Below are positions 7,064 through 15,030 of a stretch of 15,451 bases of DNA, piece after piece. The DNA is from Candidatus Omnitrophota bacterium (GTDB lineage: Bacteria; Omnitrophota; Gorgyraeia; B26-G9). Both the position numbers and the translations under genes were made by a program. How positions within the stretch are numbered: position 1 is the stretch's first letter; each line of letters starts with the position of its first letter. The stretch covers positions 1 through 15,451 of the forward strand of contig QNCH01000014.1 of NCBI GenBank assembly GCA_003645745.1, in the 5' to 3' direction. A model generated the notes under the pieces. The model made no database searches, was not told the DNA's origin, and was given only the letters and a program-made list of their open reading frames with translations.

Positions 7064-7093
7064 GTCATTCCCTGCAAGCAGGGAATCTAATTT
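7064..7093. repeat. ATTCCC/GGGAAT hairpin repeat, copy 2
   Basis: ATTCCCTG (7067-7074) and CAGGGAAT (7079-7086) form a perfect eight-base-pair stem around CAAG, flanked by the same GTC...CTAATTT borders as the other copies. It lies in the spacer between the pilus and ATPase operons. Confidence 0.7.
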
Positions 7094-7187
7094 ATTTAAT
7101 TTATAATAATGGTACTGGCATGCGCGCCTGTCCGGCTATGCTGGGTACTCTACGGGATATTTGAATAGTTTGTGGACTTGCTGAGTA

Positions 7188-7370
7188 TATACTCAAACGT
7201 AATAGGTTTGTAGTTTTATGACGTTCCCCTCACACTGCATCTTGAAATGTTCTTCATTCGCCAAACCTCAACGCAACGAGTTGCGTCTGCGGTTTGTCTT
7301 AAGTCAGAATGTTCCAATCTATGGCACAGGGAAACGCCTAAATTTTACAAATCTATTACGTTTGAGTCTA
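7188..7370 (+). mobile_element. MITE-like element, copy 2 (complete)
   Basis: This complete copy is about 183 bases. The ends TATACTCAAACGTAATAGG and the reverse complement of CTATTACGTTTGAGTCTA are inverted repeats of about 22 bases, and weaker pairing continues for about 45 bases. In the centre CAAACC (7262-7267) pairs with GGTTTG (7291-7296) around a second stem, ACGCAAC/GTTGCGT (7271-7277 and 7280-7286), so the whole unit could fold back. It encodes no protein. The unit ends 20 bases before the V-ATPase start codon at 7391. Apart from this element and the two hairpin repeats, I see no gene in 6944-7390. Confidence 0.85.
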
Positions 7371-7372
7371 GA
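7344..7372 (+). promoter_or_regulatory. Weak promoter-like right end of MITE copy 2
   Basis: TTTACA (7344-7349, 5 of 6 to consensus) is followed after 17 bases by TCTAGA (7367-7372), which keeps only 3 of 6 bases of a -10 box. The spacing equals that of the other two copies. It would place a start just ahead of atpE, but the -10 is poor and another promoter in the spacer may serve the operon. Confidence 0.25.
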
Positions 7373-7390
7373 TTATGGAAAGGATTAAAT

Positions 7391-8008
7391 ATGAGTGATA
7401 AACTTGAGAAATTGACTAAACAAATTTATGATGAAGGCGTGGATAAGGCTAAGCAAGAAGCAGAAAAAATTATTGCATCAGCGCAAGATGAAAAAAAGAA
7501 GATTTTACGCCTGGCGCGTAAAGAAGCGGAAGATATAATTTCAGTCGCGAATCAGAATGCCAGTGATTTAAAAAATCGCATTGAGTCAGAACTGAGAATG
7601 ACAGCGCAGCAGTCTATTGCATTACTTAGACAAAATATTACAGAGTTAATTTGTGTTAAAGCTGCTGAATCTTCAACAGAAAAATTTATGGATAATCCTG
7701 AATTTTTAGGCAGGGTTATGGAGGCAGCAATGAAAGAATGGGCAACTTCCGGATGCAGAGGCGGACAGGATTTCTATCTTAATTTACCTGAGCGTATGCG
7801 TGATGACTTACAGAATTATTTTTTTGGCAAAGTGAGACAGCAGTTGAGTGAAAGGGTAAAAGTCGAATTTGATGAAAAAATTGGAAGCGGATTTGTAATT
7901 TCGCCTCAAGATGGTAGTTATAGAATTGGTTTTACTGAAGATGATTTTAGCGCTTTGATTTTATATTTTTTAAGACCGCGGGTTAAAAAATTTTTATTTG
8001 GAAAATAA
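7391..8008 (+). CDS. atpE: V-type ATPase subunit E
   Basis: The 205-residue product is the peripheral stalk subunit E. It has a long N-terminal helix rich in Lys, Glu and Ala (about 1-75, KAKQEAEKII, RKEAEDIISVA) and a compact C-terminal domain that binds the top of the A3B3 head. ATG 7391 is chosen because AAGGAT lies just before it and the product then begins at the expected helix. The frame stays open back to 7247, but that part is MITE sequence and is not expected to be translated. It is the first gene of the ATPase operon, six bases before the DUF2764 gene. Its usual partner subunit G is not recognisable in the operon. Confidence 0.88.
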   Translation: MSDKLEKLTKQIYDEGVDKAKQEAEKIIASAQDEKKKILRLARKEAEDIISVANQNASDLKNRIESELRMTAQQSIALLRQNITELICVKAAESSTEKFMDNPEFLGRVMEAAMKEWATSGCRGGQDFYLNLPERMRDDLQNYFFGKVRQQLSERVKVEFDEKIGSGFVISPQDGSYRIGFTEDDFSALILYFLRPRVKKFLFGK

Positions 8009-8014
8009 AATATT

Positions 8015-8827
8015 ATGGTAAAACAGTATTATTATTTAATTGCTTCTTTGCCTGAATTACGGTTGGATGATTATAAGGAGCCGTATCGGGTTTGGGAGTT
8101 CAAAGCAGAGCTTTTTGAAAATTTGGTTCCCCAACATTATCAATATATTAAAGATATGCTTTTTGGTTATGATATTGCAAATATGGCAGATGTGCTCTTG
8201 GATATAGATGATCCGTGGACAAGACAGAAGGGCAGGTGGGAATTTACTCAGTTAAGAGAAAAATTAAACACAAAAGATTGTGAATTTGCTGATTACATTA
8301 CCAATGTAGTGGCAGAGGCCAGAGATAAGAAAAAATCAAATATTCCTCTGAGCAGGCAGGAAGTAGAGGATGAATTGTTCTCAGGGTTCTACCGGATGAT
8401 GATTACGCATAAAAATTTTTTTATTCGTGAATATTTTAAATTTGGCCTTGATTTACGCAATATTTTAGCTGCGTTAAATAAAAGAAAGTTTGGTTTAGAG
8501 AGAGTTAAATTTATTGATATTGAGAAAGATGAAGTTGTTTATAATTTACAGACATCTAACGCAGCTGATTTCGGGCTTTCCAGAAAATTTATTTTTATGC
8601 CTGAATTGATTGATATTTTTGCTAAAGAAGAGCTTGTTGAAATGGAGAAATATATTGATCATCTTCGCTGGCAGAAAATAGATGAAATTAATATTTTTAG
8701 TTATTTTGATGTAGATGTTCTTTTAGGGTATTTGTTAAAATTAATGTTAGTTGAACGCTGGATTAATTTAGATACTCATAAGGGCAGAGAGGTTTTTGAG
8801 CAAATAACAAAAGTAGAAGTTCTATAA
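8015..8827 (+). CDS. DUF2764 protein, V-ATPase operon component
   Basis: The 270-residue soluble, mostly helical protein begins YYYLIASLPEL, the hallmark start of the DUF2764 family. Members of this family sit between atpE and atpA in V-type ATPase operons of Chlamydiae, Bacteroidetes and spirochaetes, where subunit C is otherwise missing. It probably serves as the C/d-like stalk component joining rotor and ring, but this role is inferred from gene position and rough size. There is no signal peptide or membrane segment. The start at 8015 has only a weak ribosome binding site (GGAAA overlapping the atpE end), which suggests translational coupling to atpE. Confidence 0.85.
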   Translation: MVKQYYYLIASLPELRLDDYKEPYRVWEFKAELFENLVPQHYQYIKDMLFGYDIANMADVLLDIDDPWTRQKGRWEFTQLREKLNTKDCEFADYITNVVAEARDKKKSNIPLSRQEVEDELFSGFYRMMITHKNFFIREYFKFGLDLRNILAALNKRKFGLERVKFIDIEKDEVVYNLQTSNAADFGLSRKFIFMPELIDIFAKEELVEMEKYIDHLRWQKIDEINIFSYFDVDVLLGYLLKLMLVERWINLDTHKGREVFEQITKVEVL

Positions 8828-8847
8828 GAAAAGTATTCGGAGGACAT

Positions 8848-10605
8848 ATGGCGACAAAAGGGCAAATAGTGGGGGTAGTGTCAAATTTGGTAACTATAGA
8901 GGTTGATGGGCCGGTAAGCCAGAATGAAATTTGTTATATTGCGTTAGATGATGTGAAGTTAAAAGCAGAGGTTATTAAGATTCAGGGTAAATATGCTTTT
9001 GCTCAGGTCTTTGAAAGTACACGCGGATTAAAAGTTGGCTCCTTTGTTGAGTTTACTACTCATATGTTGGAAATTGAGCTGGGGCCTGGTATTTTATCCC
9101 AAAAATATGACGGGCTGCAAAATGATTTAGAAGCAATGAATGGCTTGTTTCTAAAACGCGGTGAAATTACCAGCGCATTTTCTCATAGCAAAAAATGGGA
9201 GTTTACTCCTTTGCTAAAAGCAGGAGATAAAGTAAGGGCAGGAGATTGGCTTGGGGAAGTGATTGAGGGTTGGTTAAAACATAAAATTATGGTGCCCTTT
9301 GTTTTGGAAGGTACCTGGGTAATTGAGTCTATAGTGGCTGCTGGTAGTTACACAGTTAAAGAAAAAATAGCGGTTTTAAAAAATTCTAAAGGCAAAGTAG
9401 AACAGATAACAATGTCTCAATATTGTCCGGTAAAAATTCCTATACATGCGTATCAGAACAAACCCATAGCATTTAAACCATTAGAAACTGGAGTGCGGCT
9501 TATTGATACAATTAATCCGATTGTGGAAGGCGGAACGGCATTTATTCCAGGGCCTTTTGGCTGTGGAAAAACAGTGTTACAGCATCTTATTGCTGCTAAT
9601 GCTGATGTTGATCTGGTAATTATTACCGCGTGCGGAGAGCGCGCAAATGAAGTTGTTGAGATATTTAAAGAATATCCTGAATTAGATGATCCGCGTACAG
9701 GCAGAAAATTAATGGAACGCACAATTATTATCTGTAATACTTCAAATATGCCTGTTGCCGCGCGTGAAGCTTCAGTATATACAGCAATGACTATTGCTGA
9801 ATACTATCGTCAGATGGGATTAAAAATTTTATTGCTTGCGGATTCTACTTCGCGTTGGGCGCAAGCTTTAAGAGAAATGTCTAATAGAATGGAAGAATTA
9901 CCAGGCCCTGATGCTTTTCCTATGGATTTGCCGGCAGTTGTGGCTAATTTTTATTCTCGTGCGGGGCTTGTGGAATTATTTAATGGAGATTTTGGTTCAG
10001 TAACTTTTATTGGTACAGTAAGCCCTGCAGGCGGTAATTTAAAAGAGCCTGTTACAGAGTCAACAAAAAAAGTAGCGCGTTGTTTTCATGCGCTGTCCCA
10101 GCAAAGGGCCGATAGTAAGAGGTATCCGGCAATTGATGCGATTGAAAGTTATTCTAAATATTTAGAATATAAAGAAGTGCAGGAATATATGCAGGCAAAT
10201 TTTGAGCCGCATTGGGTGGAAAAAATTGCTTATATAAAGAATGTTTTATTACGCGGTAAAGAAGCGTATGAACAGATTAATATTTTAGGTGACGATAGTG
10301 TGCCTGTAGAATATCATCAAAGATATTGGAAATCAGAATTGGTTGATTTTGGTTTTTTGCAGCAGGACGCTTTTGACAAAATAGATAAAGCTACAAATAT
10401 GCAGAGACAGAGGTATATGCTGGATTTGCTGCATAAAATTTGCATATCAGAATTTGACTTTACAGGGTTTGCTGAGGTTAATCCGTACTTTAAAAAAATG
10501 ATTAACCAGATCAGGCAAATGAATTATTCAGAGTTTCAGCAGAAAAAATTTAAGGGATTTGAAGATGAATTGCAAAGCATATTAATGGAAAGGAAAAAGA
10601 CATGA
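8848..10605 (+). CDS. atpA: V-type ATPase catalytic subunit A
   Basis: The 585-residue product is the catalytic, ATP-hydrolysing subunit of the V1/A1 head. It has an N-terminal beta barrel (about 1-70), the inserted bulge domain typical of A subunits (about 110-190), the nucleotide-binding core and a helical C-terminus. The P-loop GPFGCGKT is at 235-242. The catalytic Glu and its neighbour are E264 and R265 in ACGERANEV. The DSTSRWAQALREMSNRMEE block is conserved. GGAGG at 8839-8843 precedes ATG 8848. The TGA stop overlaps the atpB start by four bases. Nothing suggests loss of activity. Confidence 0.96.
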   Translation: MATKGQIVGVVSNLVTIEVDGPVSQNEICYIALDDVKLKAEVIKIQGKYAFAQVFESTRGLKVGSFVEFTTHMLEIELGPGILSQKYDGLQNDLEAMNGLFLKRGEITSAFSHSKKWEFTPLLKAGDKVRAGDWLGEVIEGWLKHKIMVPFVLEGTWVIESIVAAGSYTVKEKIAVLKNSKGKVEQITMSQYCPVKIPIHAYQNKPIAFKPLETGVRLIDTINPIVEGGTAFIPGPFGCGKTVLQHLIAANADVDLVIITACGERANEVVEIFKEYPELDDPRTGRKLMERTIIICNTSNMPVAAREASVYTAMTIAEYYRQMGLKILLLADSTSRWAQALREMSNRMEELPGPDAFPMDLPAVVANFYSRAGLVELFNGDFGSVTFIGTVSPAGGNLKEPVTESTKKVARCFHALSQQRADSKRYPAIDAIESYSKYLEYKEVQEYMQANFEPHWVEKIAYIKNVLLRGKEAYEQINILGDDSVPVEYHQRYWKSELVDFGFLQQDAFDKIDKATNMQRQRYMLDLLHKICISEFDFTGFAEVNPYFKKMINQIRQMNYSEFQQKKFKGFEDELQSILMERKKT

Positions 10606-11933
10606 TGCATCAAGCTTCAGCCTTTACAACAGTTTATACAAAAATTGAACAAATTACTAAAGCTACTTGTTCTCTAAGGGCAAAAAATGTGATGAATGAA
10701 GAAATGGCTATCATTGACGGCCGTGCTGCCCAGGTAGTAAAAATGCAGGGAGACCTTGTTACTTTACAGATATTTTCAGGCACACAAGGGATTGCTACTG
10801 ATGTTGATGTAATTTTTTTAGGGGAGCCGCCAACTTTAAAGGTAGGGCCGGATTTATGCGGTAGATTCTTTAACGCGTATAGCCAGCCCATTGATGGAGG
10901 CCCTGAACTTGAGGGGAAAAAAGTACCTATTGGCGGCCCGAGTGTTAATCCTGTGCGCAGGCAGCAGCCTTCAGAATTAATCAGCACAGGTATTGCCGGG
11001 ATTGATTTAAATAATACTCTTGTTTCCGGACAGAAAATACCTTTTTTCGCGGATCCAAACGAGCCTTTTAATCAGGTTATGGCGAGTGTTGCTTTACGCG
11101 CAGGAGCAGACAGAATTATCCTTGGAGGAATGGGGCTTTCTAATGATGATTATCTTTATTACCGCCGTACATTTGAGGACGCGGGGGTGCTTGAGAAAAT
11201 AACTTGTTTTGTTAATACTAATGATGATTCCCCGGTAGAAAGGCTGTTAATTCCTGATATGGCATTAACTGCTGCAGAATACTTTGCGGTAGAGAAAAAA
11301 GAAGATGTTTTAGTACTTTTAACTGATATGACTTTGTTTTGCGACGCGTTGAGTATTGTTTCCAACAGAATGGACCAGATTCCTTCTAAGGATAGTATGC
11401 CTGGTTCTCTTTACAGTGATCTTGCTAAAATTTATGAAAAAGCTGTACAGTTTGAAAAAGGTTCAATTACAATTATTGCTGTAACAACATTAAGCGGCGG
11501 TGATATTACGCATGCTATTCCTGATAATACTGGTTATATTACTGAAGGACAGTTGTTTTTACGTAAGGATACAGATATTTCAAAAATTATTGTTGACCCG
11601 TTCCGCAGTTTGTCGCGTTTAAAACAATTGGTTATAGGTAAGCGCACAAGAGAAGACCACCCGCAGGTAATGAATGCTGGGGTAAGGCTTTATGCAGATG
11701 CTGCATACGCGAAAACAAAACAGCAAAATGGGTTTGATTTAACTGATTATGATCAAAGAACATTAAAATTTGCTTTTGATTATGCTCAAAAATTGTTAGC
11801 AATAGATATTAATATTGATATTGATTTAATGTTAGATACATCGTGGAAATTATTTGCTAAATATTTTAGTAAAGATGAAATTGGCATTAAAAAAGAATTA
11901 ATGGATAAATACTGGCATAAAGAGGACGAATAG
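10602..11933 (+). CDS. atpB: V-type ATPase regulatory subunit B
   Basis: The 443-residue product is the non-catalytic partner of A in the hexameric head. As expected for B, the P-loop is replaced: residues 150-157 read ADPNEPFN. Other B features are GGPSVNPVRRQQPSE, the block TNDDSPVERLLIPDMALTAA, and SLSRL with R339, the likely arginine finger reaching into the A active site (by comparison with E. hirae B). ATG 10602 overlaps the atpA stop by four bases (ATGA); a second ATG at 10605 would serve as well. The tight overlap fits equal production of A and B. Confidence 0.95.
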   Translation: MMHQASAFTTVYTKIEQITKATCSLRAKNVMNEEMAIIDGRAAQVVKMQGDLVTLQIFSGTQGIATDVDVIFLGEPPTLKVGPDLCGRFFNAYSQPIDGGPELEGKKVPIGGPSVNPVRRQQPSELISTGIAGIDLNNTLVSGQKIPFFADPNEPFNQVMASVALRAGADRIILGGMGLSNDDYLYYRRTFEDAGVLEKITCFVNTNDDSPVERLLIPDMALTAAEYFAVEKKEDVLVLLTDMTLFCDALSIVSNRMDQIPSKDSMPGSLYSDLAKIYEKAVQFEKGSITIIAVTTLSGGDITHAIPDNTGYITEGQLFLRKDTDISKIIVDPFRSLSRLKQLVIGKRTREDHPQVMNAGVRLYADAAYAKTKQQNGFDLTDYDQRTLKFAFDYAQKLLAIDINIDIDLMLDTSWKLFAKYFSKDEIGIKKELMDKYWHKEDE

Positions 11934-11953
11934 CGATTAAGAAATAACAAACT

Positions 11954-12547
11954 ATGGCAAAAATACAATATAATAAGACTTGTTTACTGGAGATAAATAA
12001 AAATTTAAAAATCCGTAAAAATGCTCTGCCTGTTTTGCAAAGTAAAGAGGCTGCTTTACGTGCGGAATCAAAACGTATTCGCGTCCGGATAAAAGAGATG
12101 GACGAGAAAATAGCGTTAATGGTAGAAGAATTTTCTGCTATGCAGCGTTTATGGGCTGAATTTCCTCCTCATATTTTAAAATTTAAAAAAGTAAATTTTG
12201 TTAAAAAGAAAATTGCCAGTGTAGATATTTTAGTAGTTGAAAACGTGATTTTCGAGGAGCAGGAGTTTAGTTTGTTTGCTTATCCTGCCTGGTTTTTACA
12301 GGGGATAGAGTTATTGAAACGTGTAATTCATTTAAAAATTGTCAGGATAACTGAAGAAAAAATTTTGGAAAGTATAGATTATGCGCGCAGAAAGACTACA
12401 CAAAAAGTCAATTTATATGAAAAAGTCCAGATTCCTTTTTTTGAAGAAGCTATTTTAAAAATAAAACGTTTTTTAGAAGATCAGGATAATTTATCTAAAG
12501 CTTCACAAAAAGTAATTAAAAAACGTATGGAGGCATTAACTGTATGA
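11954..12547 (+). CDS. atpD: V-type ATPase subunit D (central stalk)
   Basis: The 197-residue product is the rotor shaft that turns inside the A3B3 head. It is almost entirely two long helices forming an antiparallel coiled coil, with N-terminal IQYNKTCLLEINKNLKIRK and a C-terminal helix of alternating Lys and hydrophobic residues (SQKVIKKRMEAL). A small beta region lies in the middle (about 75-110). It starts 20 bases after atpB with only a weak ribosome binding site, and ends in a four-base ATGA overlap with atpI. Subunit F, which normally binds D, is not in the operon. Confidence 0.9.
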   Translation: MAKIQYNKTCLLEINKNLKIRKNALPVLQSKEAALRAESKRIRVRIKEMDEKIALMVEEFSAMQRLWAEFPPHILKFKKVNFVKKKIASVDILVVENVIFEEQEFSLFAYPAWFLQGIELLKRVIHLKIVRITEEKILESIDYARRKTTQKVNLYEKVQIPFFEEAILKIKRFLEDQDNLSKASQKVIKKRMEALTV

Positions 12548-14316
12548 TTGTGCCAATGGAAAAGGTCACCGCTTTAATTTTTCATAAGAAAAAAGAATCT
12601 TTTTTGCATAGTTTGCAAAAAGTAGGTGTTGTGCATATTAGCTTAGATAAAAAATTAAGCTCAGATGAAGATATTAAAAACAGGGAACAATGCATACAGC
12701 GTTGTGAGAATTTTTTAAAGTCAGCGGTAAAAATAAAAAATAAAAAAGAGATAAAAAGTACTGTTAGTGCTGATGAAAAAGAGAAAAAAGAGGCATTTTC
12801 TTATGTTGAGGCTTATGAGAAAGCTAAAGAGAATTTTCATCAGCTTGCTGAGCAAATTGAAAAATTAGAACGCCAATTGCGTAATATTGCTCCGTGGGGG
12901 AATTTTGATTTTAATTTAATTAAAAAATTATCAGATTCAGGGATAAATATTCGTTTTTTTATTGTGCCGATTAAAAAGTTTTCTGCTTGTGTAAATGAGC
13001 AGATTTATTATCAGGAAATATCTAGGGATAAGACGTATATTTACTTTGTTGTTTTTGAAAAAAATGATCCTGTAACACTTGATTGTGATGAGTTTTTCTA
13101 CCCAGAGACTGATAAAGGTAAATTACAGGCAGAATATAATACTTTATTAGAAGAAAAGAAAAAGATAGAGTCTTTACAAATAGAAATTTTATCTAATATC
13201 GATCAGGTAAAAGAATATTTGCATATTCAGCAGACAGAATATGCTTTTTTGTTAATTAGCAATGGTTTAAATTCAGAAGTGGAAAACAAACTCTACATTG
13301 TACATGGTTGGCTGCCTCGTTCTATGCATAGAGAAGTAGAAGAATTTTTAGACAAAAATGATATTTATTCGTATTTTTCTAAACCTCAGCAAGATGAGAG
13401 GCCTCCAATTTTATTAAAGAACAATCGTTTCTCCAAATTATTTGAGCCGATTACGCGTTTATTTGATTTGCCGAAGTATTCAGAATTAGATTTAACCGTA
13501 TTTTTTGCGCCATTTTTTGCTTTATTTTTTGGTTTTTGCCTTGGCGACGCAGGGTATGGGCTGATAATTTTGCTTATATCTATTGGCTTGCGTAATAAAG
13601 TTTCCGCTGAGAAAAAATCAATTTTGAGTTTGTTGTCATTTTTAGGGTTAGCCACTTTTTTGGTTGGTATGATTAGCGGTACTTTGTTTGGGATTGATGT
13701 TATGAAATCAAATTTAGAGCCGTTAAAAAAAATTGTGCTTTTTGATCAGAATGGATTATTTAACGCAGCATTAATTTTAGGTTGTATTCAGATATTTTTT
13801 GGATTGTTTTTAAAGACAATTAACCGAATTCGCCAATATGGATTTTTAGCGGGGTTATCTACTTTGGGCTGGATAATTATGCTTTCAGGCTTAATCGGGT
13901 TGGTTGCTTTCAAGCAAAGCATTTGGGCGGTATATTTTGGCATAGCTTTAATTTTGTTATTTAATGATTTAAAAGCAAATATATTTTTGCGTATTGGCAA
14001 AGGTATTTGGGAGTTGTATGGGATTACCGGAGTTTTTGGAGATTTATTAAGTTATATTAGATTATTTGCTTTAAGCATTGCCAGTTCAATTCTTGGCTTT
14101 GTGATTAATGATATTGCTTTTCAGGCTAAAGAAATTCCATTTATTGGTTTTTTAGTAACGTTTTTAATTTTGGTGGTCGGACATACAGGTAATCTTCTTT
14201 TGAGCAGCCTTTCTGCTTTTGTACATCCTTTGCGTTTGACATTTGTGGAGTTTTATAAAAGCGCTGGGTTTGAAGGAGGGGGAAAAGCGTATAATCCGTT
14301 TAAAAAGTTTGGATAG
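12544..14316 (+). CDS. atpI: V-type ATPase membrane subunit I (a subunit)
   Basis: The 590-residue product is the stator that carries ions to and from the K ring. Residues 1 to about 310 form the cytoplasmic arm with long helices. The rest (about 319-575) holds about seven or eight transmembrane segments, starting with FFAPFFALFFGFCLGDAGYG, which contains the conserved GDxGYG. Two arginines expected in ion transfer are present: R506 in LLSYIRLFALS and R564 in HPLRLTFVEFYKSAGF. The C-terminal YNPFKKF is typical of the family. The size is near the short end for I subunits, as is usual in Chlamydia and Bacteroidetes. It overlaps atpD by four bases and is separated from atpK by 156 bases with two hairpins. 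Confidence 0.94.
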   Translation: MIVPMEKVTALIFHKKKESFLHSLQKVGVVHISLDKKLSSDEDIKNREQCIQRCENFLKSAVKIKNKKEIKSTVSADEKEKKEAFSYVEAYEKAKENFHQLAEQIEKLERQLRNIAPWGNFDFNLIKKLSDSGINIRFFIVPIKKFSACVNEQIYYQEISRDKTYIYFVVFEKNDPVTLDCDEFFYPETDKGKLQAEYNTLLEEKKKIESLQIEILSNIDQVKEYLHIQQTEYAFLLISNGLNSEVENKLYIVHGWLPRSMHREVEEFLDKNDIYSYFSKPQQDERPPILLKNNRFSKLFEPITRLFDLPKYSELDLTVFFAPFFALFFGFCLGDAGYGLIILLISIGLRNKVSAEKKSILSLLSFLGLATFLVGMISGTLFGIDVMKSNLEPLKKIVLFDQNGLFNAALILGCIQIFFGLFLKTINRIRQYGFLAGLSTLGWIIMLSGLIGLVAFKQSIWAVYFGIALILLFNDLKANIFLRIGKGIWELYGITGVFGDLLSYIRLFALSIASSILGFVINDIAFQAKEIPFIGFLVTFLILVVGHTGNLLLSSLSAFVHPLRLTFVEFYKSAGFEGGGKAYNPFKKFG

Positions 14317-14317
14317 A

Positions 14318-14350
14318 TTGTCATCCTGTTCTTAAGTTGCAGAATGACAA
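14318..14350. repeat. Stem-loop just after atpI
   Basis: TTGTCATCCTG (14318-14328) pairs with CAGAATGACAA (14340-14350) at 10 of 11 positions around an eleven-base loop, starting two bases after the atpI stop. GTCATCCTG...CAGAATGAC is a variant of the ATTCCC repeat borders. AAAAA follows rather than T, so a terminator on the + strand is unlikely; RNA processing or partial attenuation is possible. Confidence 0.5.
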
Positions 14351-14407
14351 AAAAGATGTAGGGATAGGTTGTGGCCTGTCCGAGATAATGGTATTATTAT
14401 TTGTTTT

Positions 14408-14440
14408 GTCATTCCCGCAATTTTTTAGCGGGAATCTAAT
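14408..14440. repeat. ATTCCC/GGGAAT hairpin repeat, copy 3
   Basis: GTCATTCCCG (14408-14417) and CGGGAAT (14429-14435) are separated by eleven bases and followed by CTAAT. The unit is nearly identical to that at 4121-4155. It lies in the gap between atpI and atpK, 32 bases before the atpK start. Confidence 0.7.
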
Positions 14441-14472
14441 TTTAATGGTTTTTTTAGAAAGGGGGAGGTAAA

Positions 14473-14934
14473 ATGTCAACAGCTACATTATCTTTAATTT
14501 TGGCGTATCTTGGAGTGGCTTTAATGGTTGGTATGGCTGGGTGCGGGAGCGCTATTGGCGTTTCTATCGGAGGTTCGGCTACTGTTGGGGCAATTAAGAA
14601 AAAAGAAGAAGCATTTGCTTCATCTTTAATTTTGAGCGCTTTGCCTGGTACTCAAGGGTTATATGGTTTTGGCGCGTTTTTTATTTTAAAGGATGTTTTA
14701 ACTCCGGAAATTACCATGTTTCAGGCTTGTGCTGTACTTGGTGCAGGATTAACTATGGGGTTTGCCGGGCTGATTTCTGCGATTAATCAGGGCAAAGTAT
14801 GCGCCAATGGAATTGCGGCAATTGCTACAGGAGCGGATGTGTTTGGAAAAACTATGATTTTAGCAGTATTTCCTGAATTGTACGCAATTGTAGCTTTTGC
14901 AGTATGCTTTTTAATTAAAGGCATTATTGCCTGA
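14473..14934 (+). CDS. atpK: V-type ATPase subunit K (membrane ring)
   Basis: The 153-residue product forms the rotating ion-binding ring. It has four transmembrane helices as two hairpins (about 7-32, 47-73, 83-107, 125-150), the duplicated form usual in V-type K. The ion carboxylate is E135 in FPELYAIVAF of helix 4, while the first hairpin has Q61 in ALPGTQGLYG instead of an acid. Together with L57, T60 and Q106 this reproduces the Na+ ligand set of E. hirae NtpK (L61, T64, Q65, Q110, E139) at a constant offset of four. A strong GGGGGAGG (14461-14468) precedes ATG 14473, fitting the need for many ring copies. The gene is separated from atpI by repeats, and the MITE copy 3 begins on the base after its stop. 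Confidence 0.95.
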   Translation: MSTATLSLILAYLGVALMVGMAGCGSAIGVSIGGSATVGAIKKKEEAFASSLILSALPGTQGLYGFGAFFILKDVLTPEITMFQACAVLGAGLTMGFAGLISAINQGKVCANGIAAIATGADVFGKTMILAVFPELYAIVAFAVCFLIKGIIA

Positions 14935-15030
14935 TATACTCAAACGTAATAAGTTTGGCGAATGAAGAACGTTCCAATCTAGGGCGCAGGGAAACGTCTA
15001 AATTTTACAAATTTATTACGTTTGAGTATA
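14935..15030 (+). mobile_element. MITE-like element, copy 3 (internally shortened)
   Basis: At 96 bases it has the best-kept ends of the three: TATACTCAAACGTAATAAGTTTG and the reverse complement of CAAATTTATTACGTTTGAGTATA differ at one position over 23 bases. The middle is much reduced compared with copy 2. Its GGCGAATGAAGAAC (14957-14970) matches the reverse complement of copy 2 at 7249-7262, so the interior has been inverted as well as deleted, as a fold-back intermediate might produce. It starts directly after the atpK TGA. Confidence 0.85.

Noticed and set aside
7102..7107. TATAAT in the spacer as an atpE promoter
   Set aside because: No acceptable -35 box lies 16-19 bases upstream.
7247..7390. 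In-frame 48-codon extension upstream of atpE
   Set aside because: It lies mostly in MITE sequence, has no ribosome binding site at its start, and the normal subunit E N-terminus begins at ATG 7391.
9453..9722. Minus-strand open frame inside atpA
   Set aside because: It is a shadow of a strongly conserved coding region; its composition simply mirrors atpA.
11020..11202. 60-codon plus-strand frame inside atpB
   Set aside because: It is out of frame with a clear atpB and has no start signal.
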